A stretch of DNA of 53,911 bases from Nocardiopsis endophytica. GTDB lineage: Bacteria > Actinomycetota > Actinomycetes > Streptosporangiales > Streptosporangiaceae. Below, in pieces: positions 16,064 to 24,153 of the stretch. Position 1 is the stretch's first letter, and every line of letters begins with the position of its first letter. The notes under the pieces were generated by a model. The model searched no databases and had not been told where the DNA came from. It was given only the letters and a program-made list of their open reading frames with translations. Where the stretch lies: the NCBI RefSeq assembly GCF_027706725.1, contig NZ_JAQFWQ010000043.1:1-53911 (forward strand). Reading direction: 5' to 3'. The translations under genes were made by a program, and so were the position numbers.

Positions 16064-17710
16064 TCATGCGTCGCCCCCGCTTCGGTCGCCGCCGCCGTCG
16101 GCGGGGTCCGCGTCCTGCTCCGCGTCCCCGCCCTCTCCCGGGGCCGCCAACGGGCGTACGCCGCCCTCGTCGGACTCGTCTCCCAGGGACACGCCCGTCA
16201 TCGCCGAGCCCAGCCGTTCGGGGGTCACCCGACCCGGGTCGGCCTCGGCGACGAGCCGTCCGCGCAGGATCACCAGCAGCCGGTCACTCATCCCGATCAG
16301 CTCGTCCAGGTCGGCGGAGACCAGCAGCACGGCCAGCCCCTCCGACCGCGCCCGGCGCAGGTGCTCCCAGATCGCCGCCTGCGCGCCCACGTCCACCCCG
16401 CGGGTCGGGTGGGCGGCCAGCAGCAGCACCGGGTCGCCGCTCATCTCCCGCCCGACGATGAGCTTCTGCTGGTTCCCGCCGCTCAACGCGTCGGCGGCGG
16501 TGTCCACCCCGGGCGTGCGCACGTCGTAGTCGCGCACGATCCTGCGGGTGTCCTCCCGCGCCCCGTCGGCGTCGATCAGCGCCCCTTTCGCGCTGGGCGG
16601 CCGCGTCTGGTGGCCGAGCACCCGGTTCTCCCACAGCGGCGCCTCCAGCAGCAGCCCCTGCCGGTGCCGGTCCTCCGGGACGAACCCGACCCCCGCCTCG
16701 CGCACCGCCCGGGTGGGCAGGCCGGTGATGTCGGTGCCCATCAGCTCCACCCGCCCGGCGGCGGCCGGGCGGATGCCCATCACCGCCTCGATCAGCTCCG
16801 ACTGGCCGTTGCCCTCGACCCCGGCGATGCCGACGATCTCGCCCCGCCGCACCCGCAGCGACACCCCGTCCACGGCGGCCCGCCCGTCCGGGGTGCGCAC
16901 GGTCAGCCCGTCCACCTCCAGCGCCGCCTCCTCGGCCGCCGTGGACGCGCGCAGCTCCGGCACCGGCAGCGACCCGCCGACCATGAGCGCCGCCAGCTCC
17001 CGCGCGGTGGTGCGCGCCGGGTCCACCGTGTCCACGGTGGTGCCGCGGCGGATGACGGTGACGGTGTCGGCGACCCGCAGGACCTCGTCCAGCTTGTGCG
17101 AGATGAAGATGACGGTGAGCCCTTCGCGCTTGAGCTCGCGCAGGTTCTCGAAGAGCTCGTCCACCTCCTGGGGCACCAGCACCGCCGTCGGCTCGTCCAG
17201 GATGACGATGCGCGCGCCCCGGTAGAGCACCTTGAGGATCTCCAGGCGCTGGCGGTCGCCCACGCCGAGCTCCTCGGTGAGCGCGTCGGGGCGCACCCCG
17301 AGCCCGTACTGCCCGGACAGCTCCTCGACCCTCCGCCGGGCGCGCGCCCCGATGCCGTGGGCGGCCTCGGCGCCCAGCACGGTGTTCTCCAGCACCGTGA
17401 GGTTGTCGGCCAGCATGAAGTGCTGGTGCACCATGCCGATGCCGCTGCGGATGGCGTCCGCCGGGGAGGAGAGCGCCACCTCCCGCCCGTCGACGCGCAC
17501 CGTCCCCTCGTCGGGCCGGTGCAGCCCGTAGAGGGTCTTCATCAGCGTCGACTTGCCCGCGCCGTTCTCGCCCACGATGGCGTGCACGGTCCCGGCCGCC
17601 ACCTCGATGTCGATGTCGTGGTTGGCCACCACGCCGGGGAACCGCTTGGTGATCCCCCGCAGCTCGACCGCCGGAGGGGGTTGCCCCCCGGCCGCCTGCG
17701 CCCTGCCCAT
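16064..17710 (-). CDS. Nucleoside ABC transporter ATP-binding protein (two ATPase domains)
   Basis: This 548-residue duplicated ATPase has an intact first Walker A (GENGAGKST, residues 47-55) and Walker B IVILDEPTAVL. The second Walker A is degenerate (GVEGNGQSE), followed by a second signature LSGGNQQKLIVGREM. That asymmetry is typical of the RbsA/NupO class for sugars and nucleosides. It powers import of nucleosides delivered by the BMP lipoprotein. ATG 17710 has GGGAGGA 5 nt upstream. The second Walker B region reads VLLLAAHPTRGVDVGAQ, with a histidine where most members have the catalytic glutamate context, again consistent with a degenerate site. The last 40 residues are acidic and low-complexity. 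Confidence 0.93.
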   Translation of the reverse strand: MGRAQAAGGQPPPAVELRGITKRFPGVVANHDIDIEVAAGTVHAIVGENGAGKSTLMKTLYGLHRPDEGTVRVDGREVALSSPADAIRSGIGMVHQHFMLADNLTVLENTVLGAEAAHGIGARARRRVEELSGQYGLGVRPDALTEELGVGDRQRLEILKVLYRGARIVILDEPTAVLVPQEVDELFENLRELKREGLTVIFISHKLDEVLRVADTVTVIRRGTTVDTVDPARTTARELAALMVGGSLPVPELRASTAAEEAALEVDGLTVRTPDGRAAVDGVSLRVRRGEIVGIAGVEGNGQSELIEAVMGIRPAAAGRVELMGTDITGLPTRAVREAGVGFVPEDRHRQGLLLEAPLWENRVLGHQTRPPSAKGALIDADGAREDTRRIVRDYDVRTPGVDTAADALSGGNQQKLIVGREMSGDPVLLLAAHPTRGVDVGAQAAIWEHLRRARSEGLAVLLVSADLDELIGMSDRLLVILRGRLVAEADPGRVTPERLGSAMTGVSLGDESDEGGVRPLAAPGEGGDAEQDADPADGGGDRSGGDA

Positions 17711-17742
17711 CTTCCTCCCGTCGGTGCTCCGCTCCGCGCCTT

Positions 17743-17775
17743 CCGGGCGCGGACGGGGTCCCCGTCCGCGCCCGG
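17743..17775 (-). terminator. Perfect 33-bp palindrome between BMP lipoprotein and ATPase genes
   Basis: ccgggcgcggacgggg (17743-17758) pairs with 17760-17775 without mismatch around a single central base. It begins 6 nt past the lipoprotein stop codon. Such intercistronic hairpins commonly protect the 3' end of the abundant binding-protein mRNA and reduce readthrough into the transporter genes; this function is inference. Confidence 0.7.
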
Positions 17776-17781
17776 TGCCCG

Positions 17782-18852
17782 TCAGGAGGAGGAGACCTCG
17801 ATCTCCCCGTCGATGATCTGCTGCTTGGCCTCTTCCAGCTCGTCGCCGATCTCGCCCATGGCCTCCTCGTTGGAGTCGGCGTAGTCGACGCCGCCGTCGG
17901 ACAGGTCGAAGCGCTGCACGCCGGACTCCACCTCGCCCTCGGCCACGGCGGAGACGAACTCGAACACCGCGGTGTCGATGCGCTTCATGGCGGAGGTGAC
18001 GACCAGGGGCTTCTGCGCGTCGGTGGCGCTCTCGTACTGGTCGCTGTCGACGCCGATGAAGTACTTCTCCTCCTCCTCGGCGGCCTCCAGCACGCCGTTC
18101 CCGGAGGCCCCGGCGGCGTGGTAGATCACGTCGGCCCCGGCGTCGTACTGGCTGCGGGCGGCCGACTTGCCCGCCGCGGGGTCCTGGAACCCGCCCATGT
18201 CCGGGGGCTGGCTCAGGTACTGGGTCTCGATCTCGATGCCGTCGTCGACGTGCTCGACCCCGGCGGTGAACCCGGACTCGAACTTCTCGATGAGCGGGGT
18301 CTGCACGCCCCCGACGAAGCCGACGTGGTCCTCCTCGGTGGTGTGCGCGGCGGCGACCCCGGCCAGGAAGGAGGCCTCCTCCTCGGCGAAGACGAGGCTG
18401 GTGACGTTGTCGAGGTCGTCGATCTCCTCGTCGACGATGGCGAAGTGCACGTCCGGGTAGTCCGGGGCGACCTCGCGCAGCGGCTCGGCGTAGGCGAAGC
18501 CGACCGCGATGACCACGTCGAAGTCCTGGTCGGCCATGAGGCGCAGCCGGTCGACCTTGGCGCTGTCGGGCTCGTCCTTGCTCGGCTCCAGGTCGTTGAC
18601 CTCGGCGACGCCCAGCTCCTCCTCGACGCGCTGGAGCCCGCGGTAGGCGGAGTCGTTGAAGGACTTGTCGCCGCGTCCGCCGATGTCGTAGGCCAGGCCG
18701 ACGCGCAGGTCGGAGGCGGAGCCGCCGCCCCCTTCGCCGCCGCCCTCCCCGTCGCCCCCGGAGCCCCCGGGGTCGTCGCAGGCGGACAGGGCGAGGGCGA
18801 GGGTCCCGGCCGCCACGGCGGCGGCGCCCCTGGCGGCGATCGTGCGTCTCAC
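17782..18852 (-). CDS. BMP-family nucleoside-binding lipoprotein
   Basis: This 356-residue secreted lipoprotein has a signal peptide with arginines near the start, a hydrophobic core and lipobox LSAC with the lipidated C25, then a Gly/Glu-rich spacer and the PnrA/BMP fold. Family motifs are DIGGRGDKSFNDSAYRGL near residue 57, VGFVGGVQTPLIEKFESGF near 180 and GADVIYHAAGASGNGVLEAA near 245. It would capture purine or other nucleosides at the cell surface for the ATPase and permeases downstream. The start is GTG 18852 with GGGGAG 8 nt upstream; the ATG 7 bp earlier is in another frame. The mature protein is strongly acidic. Confidence 0.93.
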   Translation of the reverse strand: MRRTIAARGAAAVAAGTLALALSACDDPGGSGGDGEGGGEGGGGSASDLRVGLAYDIGGRGDKSFNDSAYRGLQRVEEELGVAEVNDLEPSKDEPDSAKVDRLRLMADQDFDVVIAVGFAYAEPLREVAPDYPDVHFAIVDEEIDDLDNVTSLVFAEEEASFLAGVAAAHTTEEDHVGFVGGVQTPLIEKFESGFTAGVEHVDDGIEIETQYLSQPPDMGGFQDPAAGKSAARSQYDAGADVIYHAAGASGNGVLEAAEEEEKYFIGVDSDQYESATDAQKPLVVTSAMKRIDTAVFEFVSAVAEGEVESGVQRFDLSDGGVDYADSNEEAMGEIGDELEEAKQQIIDGEIEVSSS

Positions 18853-19274
18853 AGTTCATCTCCCCTTCGAGCACCGCGCCGACCCGGTTCGCGGGCCGGC
18901 CGCCGGGCCGTGAAACGGCCGGGCTATGCCGCCGGACGATATCCGTTTAGGGGAATTGCCACCATTAGCACCGGAAAGGTTGTTACGAAGGCGAGAGGAG
19001 AGTGTTGTCGGAATCCCGGAAAAACGTCGGATGAATGTCGTTCCGTCACAAGGACGGGCCGCGCGAATACCGTCCGCGATTCAGCCGAATCAAGACGAAA
19101 CAGGGAGGAAACGGAAACGGCTCCCCTGGGCCCCGGGCCCACCGCGGCGACGGTGCGCCCCGCCCCCGAAACGCCCGGAAGCCCGGCCGCTCCGCCGGTC
19201 CGGCGGGGAAGCGGTCCGGCAGGGCGGGGCCCACGGGCGGAGCCGGACGCCCCCGGGCCCACGAGCACGAGAAA
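18853..19274. other. Importer 5' region, locally AT-richer, no gene
   Basis: Between the lipoprotein start and the hairpin at 19275 there is no credible coding frame. Bases 18925-19115 are clearly less GC-rich than the surroundings (gatatccgtttaggggaatt and aaaacgtcggatgaatgtcg), as expected for the importer promoter and upstream control region. I cannot assign -35/-10 boxes with confidence. Beyond 19120 the sequence is featureless GC-rich DNA. Confidence 0.45.
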
Positions 19275-19325
19275 GGGCGGTGGAACGCCCGCTCGGCTTC
19301 ACCGAATACGGACGTTCCACCGCCC
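19275..19325 (-). terminator. Hairpin downstream of the 2-oxoacid dehydrogenase operon
   Basis: gggcggtggaacg (19275-19287) pairs perfectly with cgttccaccgccc (19313-19325), loop 25 nt, about 130 nt past the stop codon of the alpha/beta hydrolase gene. It is a likely operon terminator. Confidence 0.6.
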
Positions 19326-19457
19326 TCATTCATCTCCTGGGCCACACGGTTCACATGGGGCACGGCGGGGTCGGCCCCCGGAGCCGAGAAGAGGAGGCGA
19401 CGGGAAGGGCAGGCGCCGCCCCGAAAGACGGCGGCGGCCTCTCAGAGCCTTCCGTTT

Positions 19458-20210
19458 TCAGGACCCTCCGCTGCCCGCGGGCTCCTCCACCGCCAGGAAG
19501 TCCAGCACGGCCTCCTTGAGAGCACGCGCCGACACCGCGGTCGCATGGTCCCGCTTGGGAATCCGCACCACCCCGGCGCCGCAGCGCTCGGCCAGCTCCT
19601 CCACGTCCTCGGCCACGGCGTCCCGCTCCCCCGCCGCGAACAGGATCGGCGCACCCGGCACCGGGTCGGGGGTGAACGGCCGCGACGCCTGCCCCCGCGC
19701 GCAGGCCGCCAAGGCCTCCAGGTCGTTGCCGGGCAGGGTGCCCGCCACCCGGTACAGCTTCCCGAACGGCGAGTCGTCCCGCTCCAACGCGTGCAGGTCG
19801 GCCCCGGCGAAGGGGTCATTCGGGCCGAACCCCGCCAGCACCAGGCGCCGCACCCGGTCGGGGTGGCGCAGCGCCAGCTCCCAGGCGTTGCGCGAGCCCA
19901 TCGAGTACGCGACGACGTCGACCCGGCCCGCGCCCACGGCGTCCAGGACGTGCACCACGTCGTCGGCGATCCGCTCGGGCGTGTAGGCGTCGTCCTCGTA
20001 CGGCTTGCCGCTCCCGCCGTGCCCGCGCAGGTCCGGGGCGATCGTCGCGCGGCCCTCCAGGGCCGCGGGCCACCCGGTGCGCACCCAGTTCATCTCGTGG
20101 TTCGACCCGAACCCGTGCAGCAGCAGGACGGGGGGCGCCCCGCCCGCGGCGGCGGGGTCGCCCTCGACCGCGCACCGGATGGGCACCCCTGCGGGGAAGA
20201 CCTGGTCCAT
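19458..20210 (-). CDS. Alpha/beta hydrolase, possible detached AcoC-type catalytic partner
   Basis: The 250-residue single-domain hydrolase has oxyanion strand LLLHGFGSNHEMNWV, nucleophile elbow AYSMGS (Ser at about 103) and the C-terminal KRDHATAVSARALKEAVLDFL with the catalytic histidine. It follows the lipoyl-domain gene by about 20 bp in the dehydrogenase operon. In acetoin dehydrogenase systems the E2 (AcoC) is a lipoyl domain fused to exactly such a hydrolase fold, so the two adjacent genes may be a split form of that protein; this is inference. It could equally be an independent thioesterase or esterase. ATG 20210 was chosen over the GTG 3 bp upstream; the ribosome binding site is modest. 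Confidence 0.82.
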   Translation of the reverse strand: MDQVFPAGVPIRCAVEGDPAAAGGAPPVLLLHGFGSNHEMNWVRTGWPAALEGRATIAPDLRGHGGSGKPYEDDAYTPERIADDVVHVLDAVGAGRVDVVAYSMGSRNAWELALRHPDRVRRLVLAGFGPNDPFAGADLHALERDDSPFGKLYRVAGTLPGNDLEALAACARGQASRPFTPDPVPGAPILFAAGERDAVAEDVEELAERCGAGVVRIPKRDHATAVSARALKEAVLDFLAVEEPAGSGGS

Positions 20211-20229
20211 CACTCACCGTTTCCCTGTG

Positions 20230-20589
20230 TCACTCCTCCGGCGGGCGCAGGCGCACCCGCCGCCGCGGCGGCTCCTCCTCCGTCGGGACGCGGCCCACGA
20301 TCCCCGACTGGGCCCCCGCGCCGCCCTCCCCGGCCGGGACCTCCACCACGAAGGTGACCAGGGGCGCCCCCACCTGGACCACCTCGCCCTCGGCCGCGTG
20401 CAGCCGGGCGACGGTGCCGCCGTGCGGGGAGGGGATCTCCACCGCCGACTTGGTGGTCTCCAGCTCCACCAGCGGGGCGTTGCGCTCGATCGCGTCGCCG
20501 GGGGCGGCCAGCCACTCCAGAACGGTGGCCTCGACCAGCCCCTCGCCCAGGTCGGGCAGGGTGAAGGTGCGCTCGGTGGTCTCGGTCAT
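20230..20589 (-). CDS. Lone lipoyl-domain protein (truncated E2)
   Basis: The 119-residue protein consists of one lipoyl domain: TLPDLGEGLVEATVLEW at its start, lipoylated lysine K47 in ELETTKSAVEIPSP, and a closing strand near residue 85. A tail of about 30 residues rich in Pro, Arg and Glu follows, with no peripheral-subunit-binding domain and no acyltransferase domain. A normal E2 is about 400 residues. The reading frame ends cleanly and the next gene begins 20 bp later, so this is not a frameshifted E2 within this window. The ATG overlaps the E1 beta stop by 4 bp. It would carry the acyl group from E1, with the acyltransferase partner either the adjacent hydrolase or an E2 encoded elsewhere. 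Confidence 0.9.
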   Translation of the reverse strand: MTETTERTFTLPDLGEGLVEATVLEWLAAPGDAIERNAPLVELETTKSAVEIPSPHGGTVARLHAAEGEVVQVGAPLVTFVVEVPAGEGGAGAQSGIVGRVPTEEEPPRRRVRLRPPEE

Positions 20590-21635
20590 GGGCGCTCGTA
20601 CTCCAGGGTCCTCTGCACGGCGGACAGGATGCGGTCGATGGTGGGCAGGTACTGCGGCTCCAGCGGCCCGGCCGGGTAGGGCACGTCGAACCCGGCCACC
20701 CGCTCCACCGGGGCGGCCAGCGCGCCGAAGGCGCGCTCGGTGACCAGCGAGCCGACCTCCGCCCCCAGGCCCGCGGTCAGCGGCGCCTCGTGCACCACCA
20801 CCGCGCGGCGGGTGCGGGACACCGAGGCGGCCAGCCCCTCGGCGTCGATCGGCTTGAGCCAGCGCAGGTCCACCACCTCCAGCTCCACCCCGTCCTCGGC
20901 GGCGTACTCGGCGGCCTGCAGGCACCGGTGCACCATGGCCCCCCACGCCACCAGCGTGGCGTGCCGCCCGGGGCGGAGCACGCGGCTGCGGCCCACCGGC
21001 ATGTCGCCCGCCCCGGCGGCGGTGTCCACCGGGCGGCGCTCCCAGTAGCGGGCCTTGGGCTCCATGTAGACGACGGGGTCGTCGCAGCGCACCGACTGCA
21101 CCAGCAGCCGATAGGCGTCCTGCGGGTCGGAGGGCGCGCACACCTTGAGCCCGGGCACGTGGGCGAAGAGCGCCTCCAGGCTCTCCCCGTGGTGCTCGGG
21201 CGCCTGGATGCCGCCGAAGCTGGGCAGGCGCAGGGTGACCGGCATCGGGGCGGCGCCGCGGCTGCGGTAGTGCATCCGGGCGAGCTGGTTGACGATCTGG
21301 TCCACGGCCGGGTAGGCGAACCCGTCGAACTGCAGCTCGGGGATGGGCCGCCAGCCGTTCATGGCCAGGCCCACCGCCATGCCGACGATGGCGGACTCGG
21401 CCAGCGGGGTGTCGAAGACGCGCTCGGCGCCGAAGTCGCGCTGGAGGCCGTCGGTGACCCGGAAGACGCCGCCGAGGGCGCCCACGTCCTCACCGAAGAC
21501 CAGGGTGTCGGGGTCCTGTTCGAGGACGGTGCGCAGCGCGGCGTTGATCGCCTGCTGCATCGACATCTCACGGGTCACGGCCCCGGCGGCGGGGCCGCGG
21601 GCGGCGCCGGCCGCCTCGGTCATCGTGCCGGTCAC
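20586..21635 (-). CDS. 2-oxoacid dehydrogenase E1 component, beta subunit (branched-chain type)
   Basis: This 349-residue subunit carries MSMQQAINAALRTVLEQDP, FGEDVGALGGVFRVTDGLQ and DTPLAESAIVGMAVGLAMNG, the canonical E1 beta motifs, and a transketolase C-terminal domain (VDLRWLKPIDAEGLAASVSR). With E1 alpha it decarboxylates a 2-oxoacid on thiamine diphosphate. The sequence is closest in character to actinobacterial branched-chain 2-oxoacid dehydrogenase (BkdB-like). GTG 21635 was chosen because GAGGAGG lies at the correct distance inside E1 alpha and the codon overlaps its stop as GTGA; an ATG four codons later is possible. Confidence 0.92.
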   Translation of the reverse strand: MTGTMTEAAGAARGPAAGAVTREMSMQQAINAALRTVLEQDPDTLVFGEDVGALGGVFRVTDGLQRDFGAERVFDTPLAESAIVGMAVGLAMNGWRPIPELQFDGFAYPAVDQIVNQLARMHYRSRGAAPMPVTLRLPSFGGIQAPEHHGESLEALFAHVPGLKVCAPSDPQDAYRLLVQSVRCDDPVVYMEPKARYWERRPVDTAAGAGDMPVGRSRVLRPGRHATLVAWGAMVHRCLQAAEYAAEDGVELEVVDLRWLKPIDAEGLAASVSRTRRAVVVHEAPLTAGLGAEVGSLVTERAFGALAAPVERVAGFDVPYPAGPLEPQYLPTIDRILSAVQRTLEYERP

Positions 21636-22669
21636 GGGCGGACCTCCTCGTACCAGACGCGCTGCTGCCGGGCGAGCTCCTCGGTGGGCTCGCGGAAGAC
21701 GTGGGCGAACAGGTCGGTGCCGTCGGGCTCGGGGGCCGTGCTCACCCCGTCGCGCACGGCCTCGGCGCGCTTGCGGGCCTCCTGCTCGGCCTGTTCGAAG
21801 AAGGCGGCGTCGCCGCTGCCGTCGGCCTCCATGCGCGCCCGCAGGAGCGTCAGCGGGTCGCGGTCGCGCCAGGCGCGCTCCTCCTCGGCGTCCCGGTAGC
21901 GGGAGGTGTCGTCGGAGGTGGAGTGCGGCTCCACGCGGTAGGTGAGCGCCTCGATGAGGCTGGGGCCCTGTCCCGCGCGGGCGCGCTCCAGCGCCTGGGC
22001 GGTGGCGCGGTGGACGGCGGCGGCGTCGTTGCCGTCCACCGCCGTGCCCGGCATGCCGTAGCCCTGGGCGCGGGCGGCGACCGACCCGCCGGCGACCTGC
22101 CGCTCGTTGGGCACCGACAGGGCCCAGCGGTTGTTCTGGCAGAAGAACACCACCGGGGCCCGGTAGACGGCCGCGAAGTTCATGGCCTCGTGGATGTCGC
22201 CCTCGGAGCTGGCGCCGTCGCCGAAGTAGGCCATCGCGCAGCCGGTCCCGCCGCGCAGCCGCTCGCCGACCGCCCAGCCGACCGCGTGCGGCACCGGGCC
22301 GCCGACGACCGCGTTCAGGCTGGAGAATCGGGAGGCCATGGGGTCGTACAGGCCGCCGTGCCACAGGGCCCGGTGGCTGGCCATGTAGCCGACCATGTCC
22401 ACGCCCAGTGCCAGGGCCACGCCCATCTCCCGGTAGGTCGGGAAGGCGAAGTCGCGCTCGGCGTCGAGCGCCGCCGCCCCGGCGACCTGGGCGGCCTCCT
22501 GCCCGCGCAGCGAGACGTAGGCGGGGAAGACGCCCTGGCGCTGCAGGGCGATCGCCTCCTCGTCGATGCGCCGCGCGGTGAGCATCTCGCGGTAGCAGCG
22601 CCGCGCGAGGTCGGGGCCGAACCCCGGGTGGGGGTCGGGCCCGGCTGGGGTGGGGCTCGGCGTCGTCAT
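21632..22669 (-). CDS. 2-oxoacid dehydrogenase E1 component, alpha subunit (branched-chain type)
   Basis: This 345-residue subunit has the thiamine-diphosphate motif from GDG at 150-152 to NN at 179-180, the entry motif YREMLTARRIDEEAIALQ, and the phosphorylation-loop-like segment RVEPHSTSDDTSRYRDAEE. Strong resemblance to branched-chain E1 alpha (VSLRGQEAAQV, FAFPTYREMGVAL) suggests oxidation of valine/leucine/isoleucine-derived oxoacids, which also primes branched fatty acid synthesis. ATG 22669 has AGGGAG upstream. It is the first gene of the operon alpha-beta-lipoyl-hydrolase. The nearby Lrp/AsnC regulator at 23.5 kb, divergently oriented as bkdR is in Streptomyces, is the candidate controller. 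No E3 gene is present. Confidence 0.92.
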   Translation of the reverse strand: MTTPSPTPAGPDPHPGFGPDLARRCYREMLTARRIDEEAIALQRQGVFPAYVSLRGQEAAQVAGAAALDAERDFAFPTYREMGVALALGVDMVGYMASHRALWHGGLYDPMASRFSSLNAVVGGPVPHAVGWAVGERLRGGTGCAMAYFGDGASSEGDIHEAMNFAAVYRAPVVFFCQNNRWALSVPNERQVAGGSVAARAQGYGMPGTAVDGNDAAAVHRATAQALERARAGQGPSLIEALTYRVEPHSTSDDTSRYRDAEEERAWRDRDPLTLLRARMEADGSGDAAFFEQAEQEARKRAEAVRDGVSTAPEPDGTDLFAHVFREPTEELARQQRVWYEEVRP

Positions 22670-22950
22670 GAGGGGCGGCTCCCTTGTCACCGGCATGACC
22701 TACGGTGTCGGCGTCGGCGGGTCGGTGTCGCTTTCGGTGCGCCGGCCGTCCGCCCGGGACGGTCGGCGACGTATCGGTCCACGTGCCCCGATTCTGGACA
22801 CGGGATCGACAGTTGCGCTAGATATCGCGGCAAAGTCGAAACAGCGGCGGACGAAATCGGCGTTTCGGTTCGTGATCGTCTAACGCCAGGCGACGGAAAG
22901 GGGCCACGGACGGGGGTGGGGCGAGACGCCGCGGGATGGGCGCCGGGGGG

Positions 22951-23307
22951 TCACAGGTCGGGGAAGGGGTCCTCGGGCAGGCCGTCGTCGGCGATCTCTG
23001 CGTCGCAGGCGTTGATCACCGAGACGTACTCCTCCTCCACCTCGAAGGTGTGGCCGCCCAGCTCGAAGGCGGGGATGAGGTTGGTCTCCACCGGGCCGAT
23101 GCGCACCCCGCGCGGGAAGACGTGCCAGATGCGCTTGGGGCGGGTACGGCTCCAGAACCGGTTGGAGAGCACCGTGACGGCCGAGTCGGTGACCACGAAC
23201 ACGAAGAAGACCGTCTCGTTCCACGAGGCCGGGAAGATGTAGCGGATGTCCTCGCCCGCGGGCAGGAAGCCGCGGACACGCTCACGCACTTCGGCGGGGA
23301 CCGGCAT
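22951..23307 (-). CDS. Small conserved-type protein, PH-domain-like
   Basis: This 118-residue protein has no signal peptide or membrane segment. It begins with a helix (PAEVRERVRGFLPAGEDIRY) followed by alternating beta strands (TVFFVFVVTDSAVTVLSNRF, RIWHVFPRGVRIGPVE), a pattern resembling bacterial pleckstrin-homology-like (YokE/bPH) folds of actinobacteria; this assignment is from pattern only. GGAGG stands 6 nt before ATG 23307. It lies between the dehydrogenase operon and the Lrp regulator and is transcribed with the operon's strand, 281 bp before E1 alpha. Function unknown. Confidence 0.75.
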   Translation of the reverse strand: MPVPAEVRERVRGFLPAGEDIRYIFPASWNETVFFVFVVTDSAVTVLSNRFWSRTRPKRIWHVFPRGVRIGPVETNLIPAFELGGHTFEVEEEYVSVINACDAEIADDGLPEDPFPDL

Positions 23308-23412
23308 GGCCCCTCCTCTCCCGGGGGCGGCCGTCCGCACGGAGCGCGGAAGGGGGCGGCCGCCGTCCCATGGTAGGCGGGGCCCAACCGTTCGGCCCCG
23401 TCTCACCGGTCA

Positions 23413-23436
23413 AGACGATAATGGACGAAAACGTCT
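23413..23436. promoter_or_regulatory. Possible operator in the Lrp regulator / PH-like protein divergent region
   Basis: agacg-ataatggacgaaaa-cgtct is a 24-bp interrupted dyad in the AT-richest part of the 177-bp divergent gap. Lrp/AsnC proteins often bind next to their own gene; binding here is inference. Confidence 0.35.
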
Positions 23437-23484
23437 CATACCTGGTACTTCGTTTCTGAGCACCCGCACCCATGGAGACGCCGC

Positions 23485-24081
23485 ATGGCCCACGGGGACA
23501 CCCGACCCGGACCAGACGCCCCGCCCGACGCCGAAGCCGTGAACGGCGCCGACGCCGAGCCCGACCGCCCCCGCGCCGCGGCCGTACCGGACCGCTCGCG
23601 CGCCCGCCCGCGGCGCGCCGCCCGGCTGCCCGACGCCACCGACGAGGTGATCATCTCCGCCCTGGCCGAGGACGCCCGCACCGGGATCACCGAGATCGCG
23701 GCGCTGGCCAACGTGTCCCGCGCGACCGCCTACAACCGCATCAAACGCCTGACCGACGACGGCATCATCCGCGGCTACTCGGTGATCGCCGACCACGCCC
23801 GGATGGGGCTGGGCGTGACCGCCCTGGTCCTGATCTCCGGCAGCCAGCCGGACTGGAGGGCCAATCGGGAGGTGCTGTCGTCCTACCCGGAGGTGGAGTA
23901 CTGCTGGTACGTGGTGGGGTCGGCCGACATCGTCCTGCTGGTGCGCGTCGCCGACACCGACCAGCTGCGGGACCTCATCCTGACCCGGCTGCAGTCGCTG
24001 CCGGGGGTGACCGCGACCCAGACCCTCACCGTCATCGACGAGGTGGTGCACCGCCCGGTCGTCCGCCCGGCCGAGGACTGA
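23485..24081 (+). CDS. Lrp/AsnC-family transcriptional regulator
   Basis: The 198-residue regulator has a disordered Pro/Arg/Ala-rich N-terminal extension of about 48 residues, then the Lrp helix-turn-helix (ALAEDARTGITEIAALANVS, ATAYNRIKRLTDDGIIRGYS) and a C-terminal RAM effector domain (VEYCWYVVGSADIVLLVRVA, SLPGVTATQTLTVIDEVVHR). It probably senses an amino acid and controls the branched-chain-type dehydrogenase operon, by analogy with bkdR of streptomycetes; this is inference from position. The long N-terminal tail is unusual for the family (about 150 residues); a later start would remove it but no better ribosome binding site is visible. Confidence 0.9.
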   Translation: MAHGDTRPGPDAPPDAEAVNGADAEPDRPRAAAVPDRSRARPRRAARLPDATDEVIISALAEDARTGITEIAALANVSRATAYNRIKRLTDDGIIRGYSVIADHARMGLGVTALVLISGSQPDWRANREVLSSYPEVEYCWYVVGSADIVLLVRVADTDQLRDLILTRLQSLPGVTATQTLTVIDEVVHRPVVRPAED

Positions 24082-24106
24082 CGGCGGGGCACCGCCCGCG
24101 GACGCA

Positions 24107-24131
24107 CGCCTCCGGCCCGCTCCCGGAGGCG
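24107..24131. terminator. Bidirectional hairpin between convergent genes
   Basis: cgcctccgg (24107-24115) pairs with ccggaggcg (24123-24131) across a 7-nt loop in the 72-bp gap between the Lrp regulator and the mutase gene, which converge here. Confidence 0.55.
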
Positions 24132-24153
24132 GCCGCCGCCCGCCCGTACGCCC

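Noticed and set aside
16064-18874. A 936-codon frame running from the BMP lipoprotein region into the ATPase
   Set aside because: Upstream of ATG 17710 it is the out-of-frame reading of the lipoprotein gene, and the 33-bp hairpin lies between the two genes.
20214-20229. The lone lipoyl gene as the front half of a frameshifted full-length E2
   Set aside because: Only 20 bp separate its stop from the hydrolase start and no binding-domain or acyltransferase motif (HHxxxDG) appears in any frame downstream.
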